Source of the DNA: Nocardia cyriacigeorgica GUH-2 | GTDB taxonomy: Bacteria; Actinomycetota; Actinomycetes; Mycobacteriales; Mycobacteriaceae | Reading direction: 5' to 3' | DNA: 64,000 nt | NCBI RefSeq assembly: GCF_000284035.1 | Contig: NC_016887.1 | Location: 1,488,001 to 1,552,000, forward strand | Part shown: piece by piece, positions 42,216 through 54,496 of the stretch | Numbering within the stretch: position 1 is the first letter of the stretch | Layout: every line of letters begins with the position of its first letter | Notes under the pieces: model-generated | The model's input: only the letters and a program-made list of their open reading frames with translations | Database searches by the model: none | What the model was told of the DNA's origin: nothing | Made by a program: the position numbers and the translations under genes

Positions 42216-45200
42216 GTGACAACCACACAGAACGCGATGGATGCGACACAGTTCAGGGGTGATCCGACCGAGCTGGAACCGGCCTACTTCCGCTGGATCC
42301 GCCCGGATTCGACCGCCCTGACCATCACCGACCGCGCCGGGCACATCCTGCGCCATCATCTCGAGCTGGCCGCTCGCCGCGCACCGGGAACCGTCTCCAC
42401 CCGCGTCTACCGAGCCGACGACGATTGCGGGCTCGGCCTGGCCATCCAGATCGTCAACGACGATATGCCGCTGCTGGTCGAATCGGTCACCTCGGCGCTG
42501 CATCGGCTGGGCGCCACCGTCGCCGAGGTCGTGCACCCGGTCTTCGACGTCACCCGTGACGAGAACGGCGAACTGCGCGCCATCGCCACCCGCGACGGTG
42601 ACGGCTCCCGCCGCGACCACACCGACGCCCACAGCTACCCCGAGTCCTGGATCCACGTCCAGCTCGATCCCACCGTCACCGCGGAAACCCTCGACCGCAT
42701 CGAACAGGCGCTGCCGCAGGTGCTCAGCGATCTGCGCTCGGTCACCGACGACACCCCGGCCATGGTCGCCTCCATGACGACGCTGGCCGACCGGCTCGAT
42801 CGCACCGCCGAATGGTCCGACGACAGCGAGATCGCCGAATGCGCGCGACTGCTGCGCTGGCTGGCCGACGGCCATTTCACCGTCCTCGGCTACAGCGACT
42901 ACCGGATGCGCCGCACCAGTCCCACGCCCGACAGTGAGTTCGGCATGTGGCCAGTGCCCGGGACGGGGCTCGGCGTGCTGCGCGACGGGGCCGGCGCGGA
43001 GATCCCGGTGCCGGTGCTCGGCGCGAAACGCCCGGTGCTGCGGTTGACCAACGGCACCGTCGACTCGCTGATCCCCGGGTCGCCGGATCTGTACTTCATC
43101 AGCGTCGCCGAATACGCCACCACCGATCCGGGCGGGGCGGGGGCCTCGGGGGATACCGTCGCGGCGGTCAAGGGCGAGCACGTGTTCGTCGGCACCTTCA
43201 CCGTCACCGGGTTGCACGAGAACATCCTCGATATCCCGGTCATCTCGCGGCGGGTGCATCAGGTCATCGAATGGGCCGGGTTCGAACTGAACTCGTTCTC
43301 CGGCCAGGCCATGCTCGAGGTGATGCAGACCTTCCCGCGGGTCGAGCTGTTCTCCACCGACGCGCGCAGGCTCTTCGACACCGTCTCGGCGGTGATGAAT
43401 CTCGGTCTGCGCCGCCAGATCCGGCTGTTCCTGCGCCAGGACGGGCGCAGCGGCGCGATCTACTGCCTGGTCTACATGCCGCGCGACCGGTACTCCACCG
43501 AGGTGCGGCTGCGCATGCAGGACATTCTGCTCGCGGAGTTCGCCGGCGATCAGATCAGCTATTCGGCGCGGGTCACCGAGTCCGAGCTGGCGGTCGTGTA
43601 CTTCACGGTGCACCGCGCGCCCGGCGCGGCGGCGGATCTGTCGGAGGCCAATCGCGAACGGGTCCAGGACATCCTGTTCGCCACCACCCGCACCTGGTCG
43701 GACCGTGTGGTGGCGGCCGCCGCGGGTGTCGCGGGCATCTCCCGGGCGGTCGCGACCGATTACGCCACGGCCTTCCCAGCGAGCTACCAGCAGGAGTTCG
43801 GCGCCGATCGCGCGCTGTCGGACCTGCGCAGGCTGGAGCGACTCGGTGACGGCGAGATCGACACCGTGCTCTACCGGCTCGCCGACGCGCCGTCGGGGGA
43901 GTGGCGGTTCACCCTCTACGTCGCGGGTGCGGGGGTGTCGTTGAGCCGGGTGCTGCCGGTGCTGCACAGTCTCGGTGTCGAGGTGGTCGACGAGCGGCCC
44001 TACCGGATCGCCCGGCAGGACGGCCCGCTGCGCTGGATCTACGACTTCGCGCTGCGGGTGCCCGCCGCGCTGCTGCGCGATTCGCTCGACCCCGCGATGG
44101 AAGCCGATCTGCTCGACCCCGCCGCGGAGCAGCCCGCCGGCATCCGGCAGCGGTTCCCGGCGGCGTTCGCGGCCATGTGGTTCGGTGACGCCGAGGTCGA
44201 CGGCCTCAACGAGCTGGTCCTGCGGGCCGGGGTGCACTGGCGCCAGATCGCGGTGCTGCGCGCCTACGCGAAGTACTTGCAGCAGGCCGGGTTCGCCTAC
44301 ACCTTCGGCAATATCACCCGGGTGCTGCTCGCCCATCCCGCGCTGGCGGCGGCGTTCATCGAATTGTTCGACGCCTACTTCGATCCCGATGCGGCGGGCC
44401 CCGAGTCCGCGGACCGGATCGAGGCGATCGCACAGCGGCTGCGCGCCGAGATCGACGCCGTGGTCAGCCTCGACACCGACCGCATCCTGCGCGCGGTGCT
44501 GGAACTGATCACGGCGACCCTGCGCACCAACTACTTCCGCCGCGACGACCAGGGCGAACCGGCCGGGTATCTGTCGTTCAAGTTCGATCCGCAGTCCATC
44601 GCCGAACTGCCGCAGCCGCGCCCGCGCTTCGAGATCTTCGTGTATTCGCCGCGGGTGGAGGGTGTGCATCTGCGGTTCGGTGCGGTGGCGCGTGGTGGTT
44701 TGCGGTGGTCGGATCGGTTGGAGGATTTCCGGACCGAGATTCTGGGTTTGGTGAAGGCTCAGGCGGTCAAGAACGCGGTGATCGTTCCGGTGGGTGCCAA
44801 GGGTGGTTTCGTGGTGAAGCAGCCGCCCGCGGCGACGGGCGATGCTGGTGCGGATCGTCAGGCGATGATGGCCGAAGGTGTGCGCTGCTACCGCACCTTC
44901 ATCTCGGGTCTGCTCGATCTCACCGACAACGTCGATCACACCAGCGGCGCGGTCTTGCCGCCCGCGCGGGTCGTACGCCGCGACGCCGATGACACCTACC
45001 TGGTGGTGGCCGCCGACAAGGGCACCGCCACGTTCTCCGATATCGCCAACGACGTCGCCAAGAGCTACGGCTTCTGGCTCGGTGACGCCTTCGCCTCCGG
45101 CGGCTCGGTCGGCTACGACCACAAGGCCATGGGCATCACGGCCCGGGGCGCGTGGGAGAGCGTGAAACGCCATTTCCAGGAGATGGGGATCGATACGCAG

Positions 45201-47138
45201 GCCGAGGATTTCACGGTGGTGGGTATCGGTGATATGTCCGGTGATGTGTTCGGTAATGGGATGTTGTTGTCCGAGCACATTCGGTTGGTGGCGGCGTTCG
45301 ATCATCGGCATATTTTCTTGGATCCGAATCCGGATGCGGTGTCGTCGTTTGCCGAGCGTCGGCGGATGTTCGAGTTGCCGCGTTCGTCGTGGGCGGACTA
45401 TGACAAGTCGTTGATCAGCGAGGGTGGCGGCGTGTACGACCGCTCCGCCAAGGCTGTCCCCGTCTCGGCCGAGGTACGTGCGGCGCTCGGCCTGGCCGCG
45501 GACGTGACGACGATGTCACCGCCGGAGATGATTCGCGCCATCCTGCGCGCGCCGGTGGACCTGCTGTGGAACGGCGGCATCGGCACCTACATCAAGGCGA
45601 GCACCGAAACCCATGCCGACGCGGGCGACAAGTCCAATGACGTCGTGCGCGTGGACGCGAATCAGCTGCGCACCAAAGTGATCGGCGAGGGTGGTAACCT
45701 CGGCGCCACCGCGCTCGGCCGCATCGAGTTCTGCCGCAACGGCGGCCGGATGAACACCGACGCCCTCGACAACTCCGCCGGCGTGGACTGCTCCGACCAC
45801 GAGGTCAATATCAAGGTGCTACTCGACGCGGTGGTCTCCGGCGGCGATCTGGCCGCGAGCGAACGCAACGAACTGCTGGCGGCGATGACCGACGAAGTCG
45901 CCGAACTGGTGCTGCGCGACAATATCTCGCAGAACTTCCGGATGGGCCTGTGCCGGGCCGAGGCCACGGCCCGCAAGGCCGTGCACCGCCGACTGCTCAC
46001 CGAACTCGAGACCCGCCGCGGCGTCGATCGGCGCCTCGAGGCCCTGCCTACTGACGCCGAAATGGCGCGGCGCGCCGCCGAGGGCACCGGCCTCACCTCG
46101 CCCGAGCTGGCGAATGTGGTGGCACATGTGAAGCTCTCGCTCAAGGCCGATGTGCTGGCCGGCGACCTGCCCGACAGCGCCTCGTTCGCGGCGGTGCTGC
46201 CGCACTACTTCCCGACGCCGCTGCGGACCCGCTTCGACGCGGCCATCCGCAAGCATCCGCTGCGCCGGGAGATCGTGGCGACGATGGTGGTCAACGATCT
46301 GGTCGACTACGGCGGCATCACCTACGCGTTCCGGCTGGCCGAGGAGGTCGGCGCCACCACCGACGACGCGGTGCGCGCCTTCACCGCCGCCACCGAGATC
46401 TTCGGCCTCCGGCAGGTCTGGCAGCGCATCCGCACCGCGCCCATCCCGTCCGCCGCACGTGATGCCCTGGAACTGGAAACCGGCCGCACCCTGGAGCGGG
46501 CCTCGCGCTGGCTGCTGCTGAACCGGCCGCAGCCCATCGCTATCGGCGCCGATATCGCCCGCTACCGCGACGGCGTCAGCGCGCTGGCCGGCCGGGTGTC
46601 GGACTGGCTGCCCGGTTACCTCGCCGAGGATCTGACCGCGCGCTCGCAGCGCGCGATCGCCCTCGGCGCCCCGCCGGAGCTGGCCGCCGAGGTGTTCCGG
46701 CTGATCCATCTGTTCCCGCTGCTGGATGTGCTCGATATCGCCGATATCGCCGAACGCGACGCCGACGAGGTCGCGGTGCTCTACTTCGCGCTCAACGAAC
46801 ACCTCGATATCGAGCGGCTGCTCACCGCGGTCGGCAATCTCGAACACGGCGACCGCTGGCCCACCCTGGCCCGGCTGGCCGTGCGCGACGATCTGTACGA
46901 ATCGCTGCGGCTGCTCACCCTCGACGTGTCCACCGCGACCGAACCCGACGACACCGTGGCCGAGAAGATCGAGTACTGGGAATCCACCAACCGTTCCCGG
47001 CTGGCCCGGGCCGCGGCGGCGCTCGGTGAGATCTTCGATTCCGGCACCTACGATCTGGCGACGCTGTCGGTCGCCGCGCGTCAGGTGCGTGGGATGGTCA
47101 GTGCCGGCGGGGAGGCCGGCATGGTGACGGCGGGCTGA
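42216..47138 (+). CDS. gdh: NAD-specific glutamate dehydrogenase, large (180-kDa class) form
   Basis: A 1640-residue protein, the length of the large bacterial NAD-GDH family (Rv2476c in M. tuberculosis). It converts glutamate to 2-oxoglutarate and ammonia with NAD. Residues 1-700 are the regulatory ACT-like region, which includes RVHQVIEWAGFELNSFSGQAM. The catalytic core includes RGGLRWSDRLEDFRTEILGLVKAQAVKNAVIVPVGAKGGFV, written here as separate pieces: RGGLRWSDR, then EILGLVKAQ, then PVGAKGGFV with the substrate-binding Lys, then VGIGDMSGDVFGNGML for nucleotide binding. The C-terminal region is long and helical. In mycobacteria this enzyme is inhibited by GarA, which PknG controls, and a pknG gene lies 8 kb downstream. 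Confidence 0.95.
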   Translation: MTTTQNAMDATQFRGDPTELEPAYFRWIRPDSTALTITDRAGHILRHHLELAARRAPGTVSTRVYRADDDCGLGLAIQIVNDDMPLLVESVTSALHRLGATVAEVVHPVFDVTRDENGELRAIATRDGDGSRRDHTDAHSYPESWIHVQLDPTVTAETLDRIEQALPQVLSDLRSVTDDTPAMVASMTTLADRLDRTAEWSDDSEIAECARLLRWLADGHFTVLGYSDYRMRRTSPTPDSEFGMWPVPGTGLGVLRDGAGAEIPVPVLGAKRPVLRLTNGTVDSLIPGSPDLYFISVAEYATTDPGGAGASGDTVAAVKGEHVFVGTFTVTGLHENILDIPVISRRVHQVIEWAGFELNSFSGQAMLEVMQTFPRVELFSTDARRLFDTVSAVMNLGLRRQIRLFLRQDGRSGAIYCLVYMPRDRYSTEVRLRMQDILLAEFAGDQISYSARVTESELAVVYFTVHRAPGAAADLSEANRERVQDILFATTRTWSDRVVAAAAGVAGISRAVATDYATAFPASYQQEFGADRALSDLRRLERLGDGEIDTVLYRLADAPSGEWRFTLYVAGAGVSLSRVLPVLHSLGVEVVDERPYRIARQDGPLRWIYDFALRVPAALLRDSLDPAMEADLLDPAAEQPAGIRQRFPAAFAAMWFGDAEVDGLNELVLRAGVHWRQIAVLRAYAKYLQQAGFAYTFGNITRVLLAHPALAAAFIELFDAYFDPDAAGPESADRIEAIAQRLRAEIDAVVSLDTDRILRAVLELITATLRTNYFRRDDQGEPAGYLSFKFDPQSIAELPQPRPRFEIFVYSPRVEGVHLRFGAVARGGLRWSDRLEDFRTEILGLVKAQAVKNAVIVPVGAKGGFVVKQPPAATGDAGADRQAMMAEGVRCYRTFISGLLDLTDNVDHTSGAVLPPARVVRRDADDTYLVVAADKGTATFSDIANDVAKSYGFWLGDAFASGGSVGYDHKAMGITARGAWESVKRHFQEMGIDTQAEDFTVVGIGDMSGDVFGNGMLLSEHIRLVAAFDHRHIFLDPNPDAVSSFAERRRMFELPRSSWADYDKSLISEGGGVYDRSAKAVPVSAEVRAALGLAADVTTMSPPEMIRAILRAPVDLLWNGGIGTYIKASTETHADAGDKSNDVVRVDANQLRTKVIGEGGNLGATALGRIEFCRNGGRMNTDALDNSAGVDCSDHEVNIKVLLDAVVSGGDLAASERNELLAAMTDEVAELVLRDNISQNFRMGLCRAEATARKAVHRRLLTELETRRGVDRRLEALPTDAEMARRAAEGTGLTSPELANVVAHVKLSLKADVLAGDLPDSASFAAVLPHYFPTPLRTRFDAAIRKHPLRREIVATMVVNDLVDYGGITYAFRLAEEVGATTDDAVRAFTAATEIFGLRQVWQRIRTAPIPSAARDALELETGRTLERASRWLLLNRPQPIAIGADIARYRDGVSALAGRVSDWLPGYLAEDLTARSQRAIALGAPPELAAEVFRLIHLFPLLDVLDIADIAERDADEVAVLYFALNEHLDIERLLTAVGNLEHGDRWPTLARLAVRDDLYESLRLLTLDVSTATEPDDTVAEKIEYWESTNRSRLARAAAALGEIFDSGTYDLATLSVAARQVRGMVSAGGEAGMVTAG

Positions 47139-47150
47139 GTTCACCTGACT

Positions 47151-47192
47151 CGACGAAGGGCCGGAGGCGGAACTGCCTGCGGCCCTTCGTCG
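47151..47192 (+). terminator. Strong hairpin after gdh
   Basis: CGACGAAGGGCCG and CGGCCCTTCGTCG pair perfectly over 13 bp around a 16-base centre that can pair further (AGGC with GCCT), 13 bases after the stop. There is no T-run. Confidence 0.8.
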
Positions 47193-47286
47193 TGCGGGTC
47201 TCCGTGGCTCGGCCGTGGACCGGCGCCTCGAGTTCGCGCCACGACGGGCGGCCGGCCATGTCGCAGGTCTGCTCGGACCGCGCTGA

Positions 47287-48384
47287 TCAGGACCCAGTCG
47301 GCGAACCGCAATCACCGCAGAACCTGGCCGCAGCGCCGAGTTCGGCACCGCAGCTGCCGCAGTGACGCGGTTGGCTTGTCAGCCGGTGTCCGCAGTGCAT
47401 GCAGAACCGGGCCTTCGCCGGATTGTCGGTGGCGCATTCCGGGCAGGCCTGCTGAGCGGTCGGTGCAGGCAGCGCGGCCGTTTCCGGTGATGGGGGAGCG
47501 GGTGACATCGGCTGCGGAGCCGGGACCGGCTGCGGTGGCGGGCCGGTCTGCTGGTTGATCATGTTCAAGCCGAGCGCGGCGCCGAGGAAACCGGAGTCCG
47601 AACCGGTGCCGCCGTGCGCGAAGCCCTGGCTTGCCCCCAAGGCGAACTCGCCGGCCGCGTACTGGCGGAAGTCGCCGGCCAGTTTGATGTAGGTGACGTC
47701 CTTGGCGAGTCGCTTGAGTCGATCGGCGTCCTCCGGCGCGAGGGTGATGTCGAAGTTGCCCATCCGCACGATGCGCAGGCCGTACTCGTAGAGGGTGATG
47801 TTGGTTTGCCGCAGCACCGCGGTTTCGATCGGCAGCAGATGCGCGGACAAGCCGAGCACCGGCCAGTCCCCGCGCGAAACCCCCTGTGTCACCGCGATCT
47901 TCATGGATTTCAGCAGCAGGTCCGCGCACCAGGAGTTCAGCGCGGCCGGGTCGGTGAGGTCGGCGGTGCCCGCGAGACCGACGATCAACTGGCCCGGATC
48001 GCGCACGGCCAGGGCGAATTCCCCGAAGACCCGCAACGTCACCACCTGCTGGCTGGCCGGATCGGCGATATCGGCCAGCCGGCCACCGAACTTCAGGCCC
48101 GCGAACTCGCGGGTGGAGACGAAATACAGTTCCGCCCGATAGAAATTCCCGCCGGAGAGGGTGTCGACCAGGGCGCCGAGTACCGGCAGTTCGTCGGCGT
48201 CGATCCGGTGCCGTCCCGGCCCCATGGTGGCGACGACCTGGCCGGCCTTGACGAACAGCGCGGTCTGATCGGCATTGACGATGGCGCGGCTGTAGCTGCG
48301 GATGTTGACATCGGGCCATTTGTAGACGAGCTGACCCGCCGCGGACTCCGGGACCGCGATGAATTCCCGTTCGAACCAAGCCAT
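47287..48384 (-). CDS. SPFH-domain protein with C-terminal double zinc ribbon
   Basis: A 365-residue protein; the ATG giving MAWFEREF is preferred to a TTG nine codons upstream because GGAG sits seven bases before it. Residues 1-240 form an SPFH/band-7-like domain of the YdjI (virion core) type, with VTLRVFGEFALAVRDPGQLI. A Gly/Pro-rich linker follows, then two zinc ribbons, CPECATDNPAKARFCMHCG and CGSCGAELGAAARFCGDCG. Such proteins gather at membranes and bind partners; the substrate is unknown. It is divergent from ansP, and a motif B dyad lies 32 bases before its start. Confidence 0.85.
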   Translation of the reverse strand: MAWFEREFIAVPESAAGQLVYKWPDVNIRSYSRAIVNADQTALFVKAGQVVATMGPGRHRIDADELPVLGALVDTLSGGNFYRAELYFVSTREFAGLKFGGRLADIADPASQQVVTLRVFGEFALAVRDPGQLIVGLAGTADLTDPAALNSWCADLLLKSMKIAVTQGVSRGDWPVLGLSAHLLPIETAVLRQTNITLYEYGLRIVRMGNFDITLAPEDADRLKRLAKDVTYIKLAGDFRQYAAGEFALGASQGFAHGGTGSDSGFLGAALGLNMINQQTGPPPQPVPAPQPMSPAPPSPETAALPAPTAQQACPECATDNPAKARFCMHCGHRLTSQPRHCGSCGAELGAAARFCGDCGSPTGS

Positions 48385-48416
48385 GGACGCTCCATCCGCG
48401 AGTGACGACAAATAAC

Positions 48417-48436
48417 GTACCGCTTGGTATCGGCAC
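48417..48436. promoter_or_regulatory. Motif B operator candidate before the SPFH gene
   Basis: GTACCGCTTGGTATCGGCAC, a 20-bp dyad with weaker centre, flanked by AAC and GAT. It lies in the divergent SPFH-ansP region, 118 bp from a second copy. Confidence 0.55.
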
Positions 48437-48534
48437 GATCAAACGGCTATGACCAGCGCGTATGCGGTCCGTCGCGGGAATTTCTGAAAGTTCTTGGTTT
48501 CCAGCACGTTACGAGGGGTAGATACCTATTGAAC

Positions 48535-48554
48535 GTGCCGCTGCCTGACGGTAC
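48535..48554. promoter_or_regulatory. Motif B operator candidate before ansP
   Basis: GTGCCGCTGCCTGACGGTAC flanked by AAC and ATT. TATGAT lies 11 bases downstream as a possible -10 element. It is 43 bases before the ansP start. Confidence 0.6.
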
Positions 48555-48597
48555 ATTACCCATAGATATGATCGCCGCCACAGGAAAGGCCATCACC

Positions 48598-50166
48598 ATG
48601 ACCACTGTTCGACCTACCTCGGCGCCGGCCCCGGCCGCACTGCCCGAGTCGGGCGCGCCGGCGACGACGGTCGACGCGCTGCACGCCGAAGACGCCGGCT
48701 ACCACAAGTCGCTGCGCCCGCGTCAGCTGCAGATGATCGCCATCGGTGGCGCCATCGGCACCGGACTGTTCCTCGGTGCCGGAAGCCGGCTGGCCAGCGC
48801 CGGACCGGGCCTGTTCATCGTCTACGCCATCTGTGGCGTGTTCGTGTTCTTCATCCTGCGGGCCCTGGGTGAACTCGTCCTGCATCGCCCGTCCTCCGGG
48901 TCGTTCGTCTCGTATGCCCGCGAGTTCTACGGCGAGAAACTCGCCTTCGCGGTCGGGTGGATGTACTTCTTCCACTGGTGCATGACCGGGATCGTAGACA
49001 TCACCGCCATCGCCACCTATGTCCATTACTGGGGAGCGTTCGAGGCTGTACCACAATGGACGATCGCGCTGATCGCGCTGGTGCTGGTGGTCGCCATCAA
49101 TATGGTGTCGGTCAAGTGGTTCGGTGAACTGGAGTTCTGGGCGGCGCTGATCAAGGTCGTCGCGCTGGTCACCTTCCTGATCGTCGGCACGGTGTTCCTG
49201 GCGGGCCGCTTCGATATCGAGGGCCAGACCACGGGCCCGAGTGTGATCGCCGACAACGGCGGCCTGTTCCCCACCGGCCTGCTGTCGCTGGTGCTGGTCA
49301 CCACGGGTGTCGTGTTCGCCTACGCCGCGGTGGAGCTGGTCGGCACGGCCGCCGGTGAGACGGAGAACCCGGAAAAGGTGATGCCGCGCGCCATCAACTC
49401 GGTGATCGCCCGGATCGCGCTGTTCTACGTCGGTTCGCTGGTGCTGCTCGCGCTGCTGCTGCCCTACACCGCCTTCAAGTCCGGTGAGAGCCCGTTCGTC
49501 ACCTTCTTCGCCAAGCTCGGTATCGAGGGCGCCGGTTCGGTGATGAACCTGGTCGTGCTGACCGCCGCGTTCTCCAGCCTCAACGCCGGGCTGTACTCCA
49601 CCGGCCGCATCCTGCGCTCGATGTCGATGAACGGCAGCGCGCCGACCGTGGCCGCCCGGATGTCGAAGTCCGGTGTGCCCTACGTCGGCATCCTGGCCAC
49701 CGGTGCGATCGCGCTGTTCGGTGTCGGCCTGAACGCGATGGTGCCGGAGAAGGCGTTCGAGATCGTGATCAATGTGTCCGCGCTCGGCACCATCTTCGCC
49801 TGGGCGGCGATCGTGCTGTGCCAGTTGCAGCTGTGGCGCTGGTCCAAGCAGGGCCGGGTCGAGCGGCCCAAGTTCCGGCTGATCGGCGCGCCGTACACCA
49901 GCGTCGCCACCCTGCTGTTCCTGGTCGGCGTGGTCGCGCTGATGGCCTTCAGCGACGACGAGGTGCAGCGCGGCGCGGTGATCGCCATGGGCGCCATCAT
50001 GATTCCGGCCCTGGTCGGCGGCTGGTTCCTGGCGCGCCGTCGGGTCTTGCAGCTCGCGCAGATCCGGGGTGGTCACACCGGTCAGTTCCCGGTGCTGGCC
50101 GAGCGTCCGGCCCGCAAGGATGCCCGCGAAGCGGTGGTCATCCTGGAAAAGCCCGACGAACAGTGA
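48598..50166 (+). CDS. ansP: Asparagine permease (AnsP-type, APC family)
   Basis: A 522-residue transporter with about twelve membrane helices. The start is the ATG giving MTTVRPT, which has AGGAAAGG ten bases upstream; an ATG ten codons earlier is possible. Signatures include [20 protein letters not shown] at the first helix, [20 protein letters not shown] and a [20 protein letters not shown] helix, as in mycobacterial AnsP1/AnsP2. It should import L-asparagine or related amino acids with protons. It is followed by a hairpin and then pknG. Substrate choice cannot be settled from sequence alone. Confidence 0.9.
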   Translation: MTTVRPTSAPAPAALPESGAPATTVDALHAEDAGYHKSLRPRQLQMIAIGGAIGTGLFLGAGSRLASAGPGLFIVYAICGVFVFFILRALGELVLHRPSSGSFVSYAREFYGEKLAFAVGWMYFFHWCMTGIVDITAIATYVHYWGAFEAVPQWTIALIALVLVVAINMVSVKWFGELEFWAALIKVVALVTFLIVGTVFLAGRFDIEGQTTGPSVIADNGGLFPTGLLSLVLVTTGVVFAYAAVELVGTAAGETENPEKVMPRAINSVIARIALFYVGSLVLLALLLPYTAFKSGESPFVTFFAKLGIEGAGSVMNLVVLTAAFSSLNAGLYSTGRILRSMSMNGSAPTVAARMSKSGVPYVGILATGAIALFGVGLNAMVPEKAFEIVINVSALGTIFAWAAIVLCQLQLWRWSKQGRVERPKFRLIGAPYTSVATLLFLVGVVALMAFSDDEVQRGAVIAMGAIMIPALVGGWFLARRRVLQLAQIRGGHTGQFPVLAERPARKDAREAVVILEKPDEQ

Positions 50167-50172
50167 GTATCG

Positions 50173-52730
<2,558 letters not shown>

Positions 52731-52740
<10 letters not shown>

Positions 52741-53108
52741 GTTCCGCGTGTGGCGGACACCCGTCGAAGAATCACCGGTGCTGCTACGCCCGCCGCCACC
52801 GGCAGCAGCAACCACCACCAGCTGCCGACGACCAGCGCCAGGACCACACCGAATACGACGACCAAGCCCGCGCCGACAGCCGGCAGTGGGCTGGCCGGTG
52901 GTCCCAGCGGAACGGAATCCGGCACGGCGCCCGGCAGATCGATGAACAGCTCGGCCAGCTGTTCGGGCCGTTCGGCCGCGGCCACGACGGCGCTGCGGGT
53001 CTCGAATTCGTCCAGGCTCAGCCGCCCGGTACCGAGATGATGGGTGAGCTCGCGCAGGGCGCGTTCGCGCTCGGCGACACTGATCCGTAGCCCCGGCGAA
53101 TCGGTCAT
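52731..53108 (-). CDS. DUF1707-domain membrane protein
   Basis: A 125-residue protein. The ATG giving MTDSPGLRISVAERERALREL is used; the longer frame would run over the upstream region and a motif A dyad. Residues 5-60 are a DUF1707 domain (LRISVAERERAL, HHLGTGRLSLDEFETR), common in actinobacteria and of unknown role, and two membrane helices follow at about residues 75-110. The C-terminus is short and basic. It is convergent with pknG and divergent from whiB. Confidence 0.85.
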
Positions 53109-53195
53109 GTGCGCAGAATAGGCGCGCGTCAGCACACCCGGCGGCGGCCCAATTGCCATGGGCGGGAAGGGCGCCGGTGCGCTGACGAGTGACGG

Positions 53196-53211
53196 TTCCC
53201 ACATCTGGGGA
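53196..53211. promoter_or_regulatory. Motif A operator candidate before whiB
   Basis: TTCCCACATCTGGGGA, the same variant as before eccA, followed by GAATTTAG. It is 48 bases before the whiB start. Confidence 0.5.
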
Positions 53212-53259
53212 GAATTTAGGCTGGCACCGGCACGAACTCGCACCATGAGGAGTCCAGGT

Positions 53260-53556
53260 ATGTCCACCGTGATCGAGCGCACCATCCCGGCTGCTTACGC
53301 CTGGGATTGGCAATTGCGCGGATCCTGCCGCGGGGTGGAATCGGCGGTGTTCTTCCACCCGGACGGCGAACGCGGCCGGGCCCGCGCCGCCCGGGTACGG
53401 CGGGCCAAACAGATCTGCGACAGCTGCCCGGTCCTGGCCCAGTGCCGCAACTACGCACTGGCGGTGAGCGAACCGTACGGCATCTGGGGCGGCATGTCCG
53501 AAGACGAGCGCCGCGCCGCGGCCCGCCGCAGGCCCTGGGGTCGCCAGGGCTCCTGA
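53260..53556 (+). CDS. WhiB-family iron-sulphur transcription factor
   Basis: A 98-residue protein; the ATG giving MSTVIERT has GAGGAG nine bases upstream. Four cysteines that hold the 4Fe-4S cluster are at C23, C53, C56 and C62 (C-x2-C-x5-C), followed by the GIWGG turn and a basic C-terminal tail for DNA binding. FFHPDGERGRAR is typical of the WhiB2/WhiB3 branch; I cannot pick between them. WhiB proteins act with the primary sigma factor and sense redox state. A motif A dyad precedes the gene. Confidence 0.93.
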   Translation: MSTVIERTIPAAYAWDWQLRGSCRGVESAVFFHPDGERGRARAARVRRAKQICDSCPVLAQCRNYALAVSEPYGIWGGMSEDERRAAARRRPWGRQGS

Positions 53557-53617
53557 GCGGACGCGCCGCGCCCGTCCACGCCCACTCCGACACGCCCGGA
53601 TGTGGTTTCCTTGATGT

Positions 53618-54337
53618 ATGGCTGGGCGTGTGGAGTACACGATCGACGAGCTTGCTCGCGAGGCCGGCACCACGGTGCGCAGCCTGCGGGTCTACCACGA
53701 GCGCGGGGTGCTGCCGCCGCCTCGGGTCAAGGGCCGCACCGGGTTCTACGGCGCCGAGCACCTGAACCGGGTCCGCACCATCAGCCGGCTGCTCGATCGT
53801 GGCATCAAACTCAACGGCATCAAGGAGTTGCTGGCGGCCTGGGATCGCGGAGACGATCTCGGCGACGTCCTCGGGGTGAGTGAGGATTCGGACGAGCTCG
53901 CGAGCGGGCCCGCCGAGGAGACCATTCCGGCCACCGAACTCGAGCGACGCTACCGCGAGGTCCCCAACGGCCTGGCTCGCGTCGTGGCGGCGGGCCTCTA
54001 CGAACCCGTCGATGCCACCACCTATCGCCCGGCCGATCACACGCTCATCCGCGTCCTCGATCAGATGGCCGCCGCCGGAATCCCGGTCGACGACATGCTG
54101 ACCGAGCTGAAGAAGCTACGCACCGACACCGACCGCATCGCCCGCCGCTATGTCGAACTGTTCCAGCGCACGGCCTGGCAGGCCTACCAGCAGTCCGAGC
54201 AGTTCGACGCGGATCGGGCTCGGCTCACCGAGAGCCTCGGCGTGGTCAAGAGCGTTCCCGGCCAGGTGACCGGAGAACTGGTGAACCGCTTCGTCACTCA
54301 GTACTTCGACGAGGATTCCGAACTCGCCGAGCTGTAG
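53618..54337 (+). CDS. MerR-family transcription regulator
   Basis: A 239-residue protein with an N-terminal MerR helix-turn-helix and wing (YTIDELAREAGTTVRSLRVYHERGVLPPP, then GRTGFYGAEHLNRVRTISRL). The C-terminal half is helical and has no cysteine metal site, so a small-molecule or protein signal is likely rather than a metal. The basic turn and the wing are intact. It lies between whiB and a motif B-preceded secreted-protein gene; its target is unknown. Confidence 0.9.
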   Translation: MAGRVEYTIDELAREAGTTVRSLRVYHERGVLPPPRVKGRTGFYGAEHLNRVRTISRLLDRGIKLNGIKELLAAWDRGDDLGDVLGVSEDSDELASGPAEETIPATELERRYREVPNGLARVVAAGLYEPVDATTYRPADHTLIRVLDQMAAAGIPVDDMLTELKKLRTDTDRIARRYVELFQRTAWQAYQQSEQFDADRARLTESLGVVKSVPGQVTGELVNRFVTQYFDEDSELAEL

Positions 54338-54412
54338 GGTCGGCGTTCGCCGCCGACAACGCCTCGCCCCAGCTGCTGATTTCCCACCCATGGTGGTTCC
54401 TCGCAACCTAAC

Positions 54413-54432
54413 GTGCCGCTAACTAACGGTAC
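54413..54432. promoter_or_regulatory. Motif B operator candidate before the Gly-rich secreted gene
   Basis: GTGCCGCTAACTAACGGTAC flanked by AAC and ATT, a near-perfect 26-bp symmetry. GATAAC lies 10 bases downstream. It is 64 bases before the gene start. Confidence 0.65.
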
Positions 54433-54496
54433 ATTGGGCGGCGATAACGATGGGGGCGGCCTACTCAGGCCGGATCCCGATCAGCGAGGAACGGAG

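Noticed and set aside
42210..45311. A 1033-codon open frame on the minus strand inside gdh
   Set aside because: It is the antisense shadow of the glutamate dehydrogenase gene: third-position GC is what keeps it open, it has Arg/His/Gln-rich composition and no ribosome-binding site.
48424..48597. N-terminal extension of the permease
   Set aside because: It would run through the motif B copy at 48535 and lacks similarity to permease N-termini; the ATG at 48598 has a ribosome-binding site.
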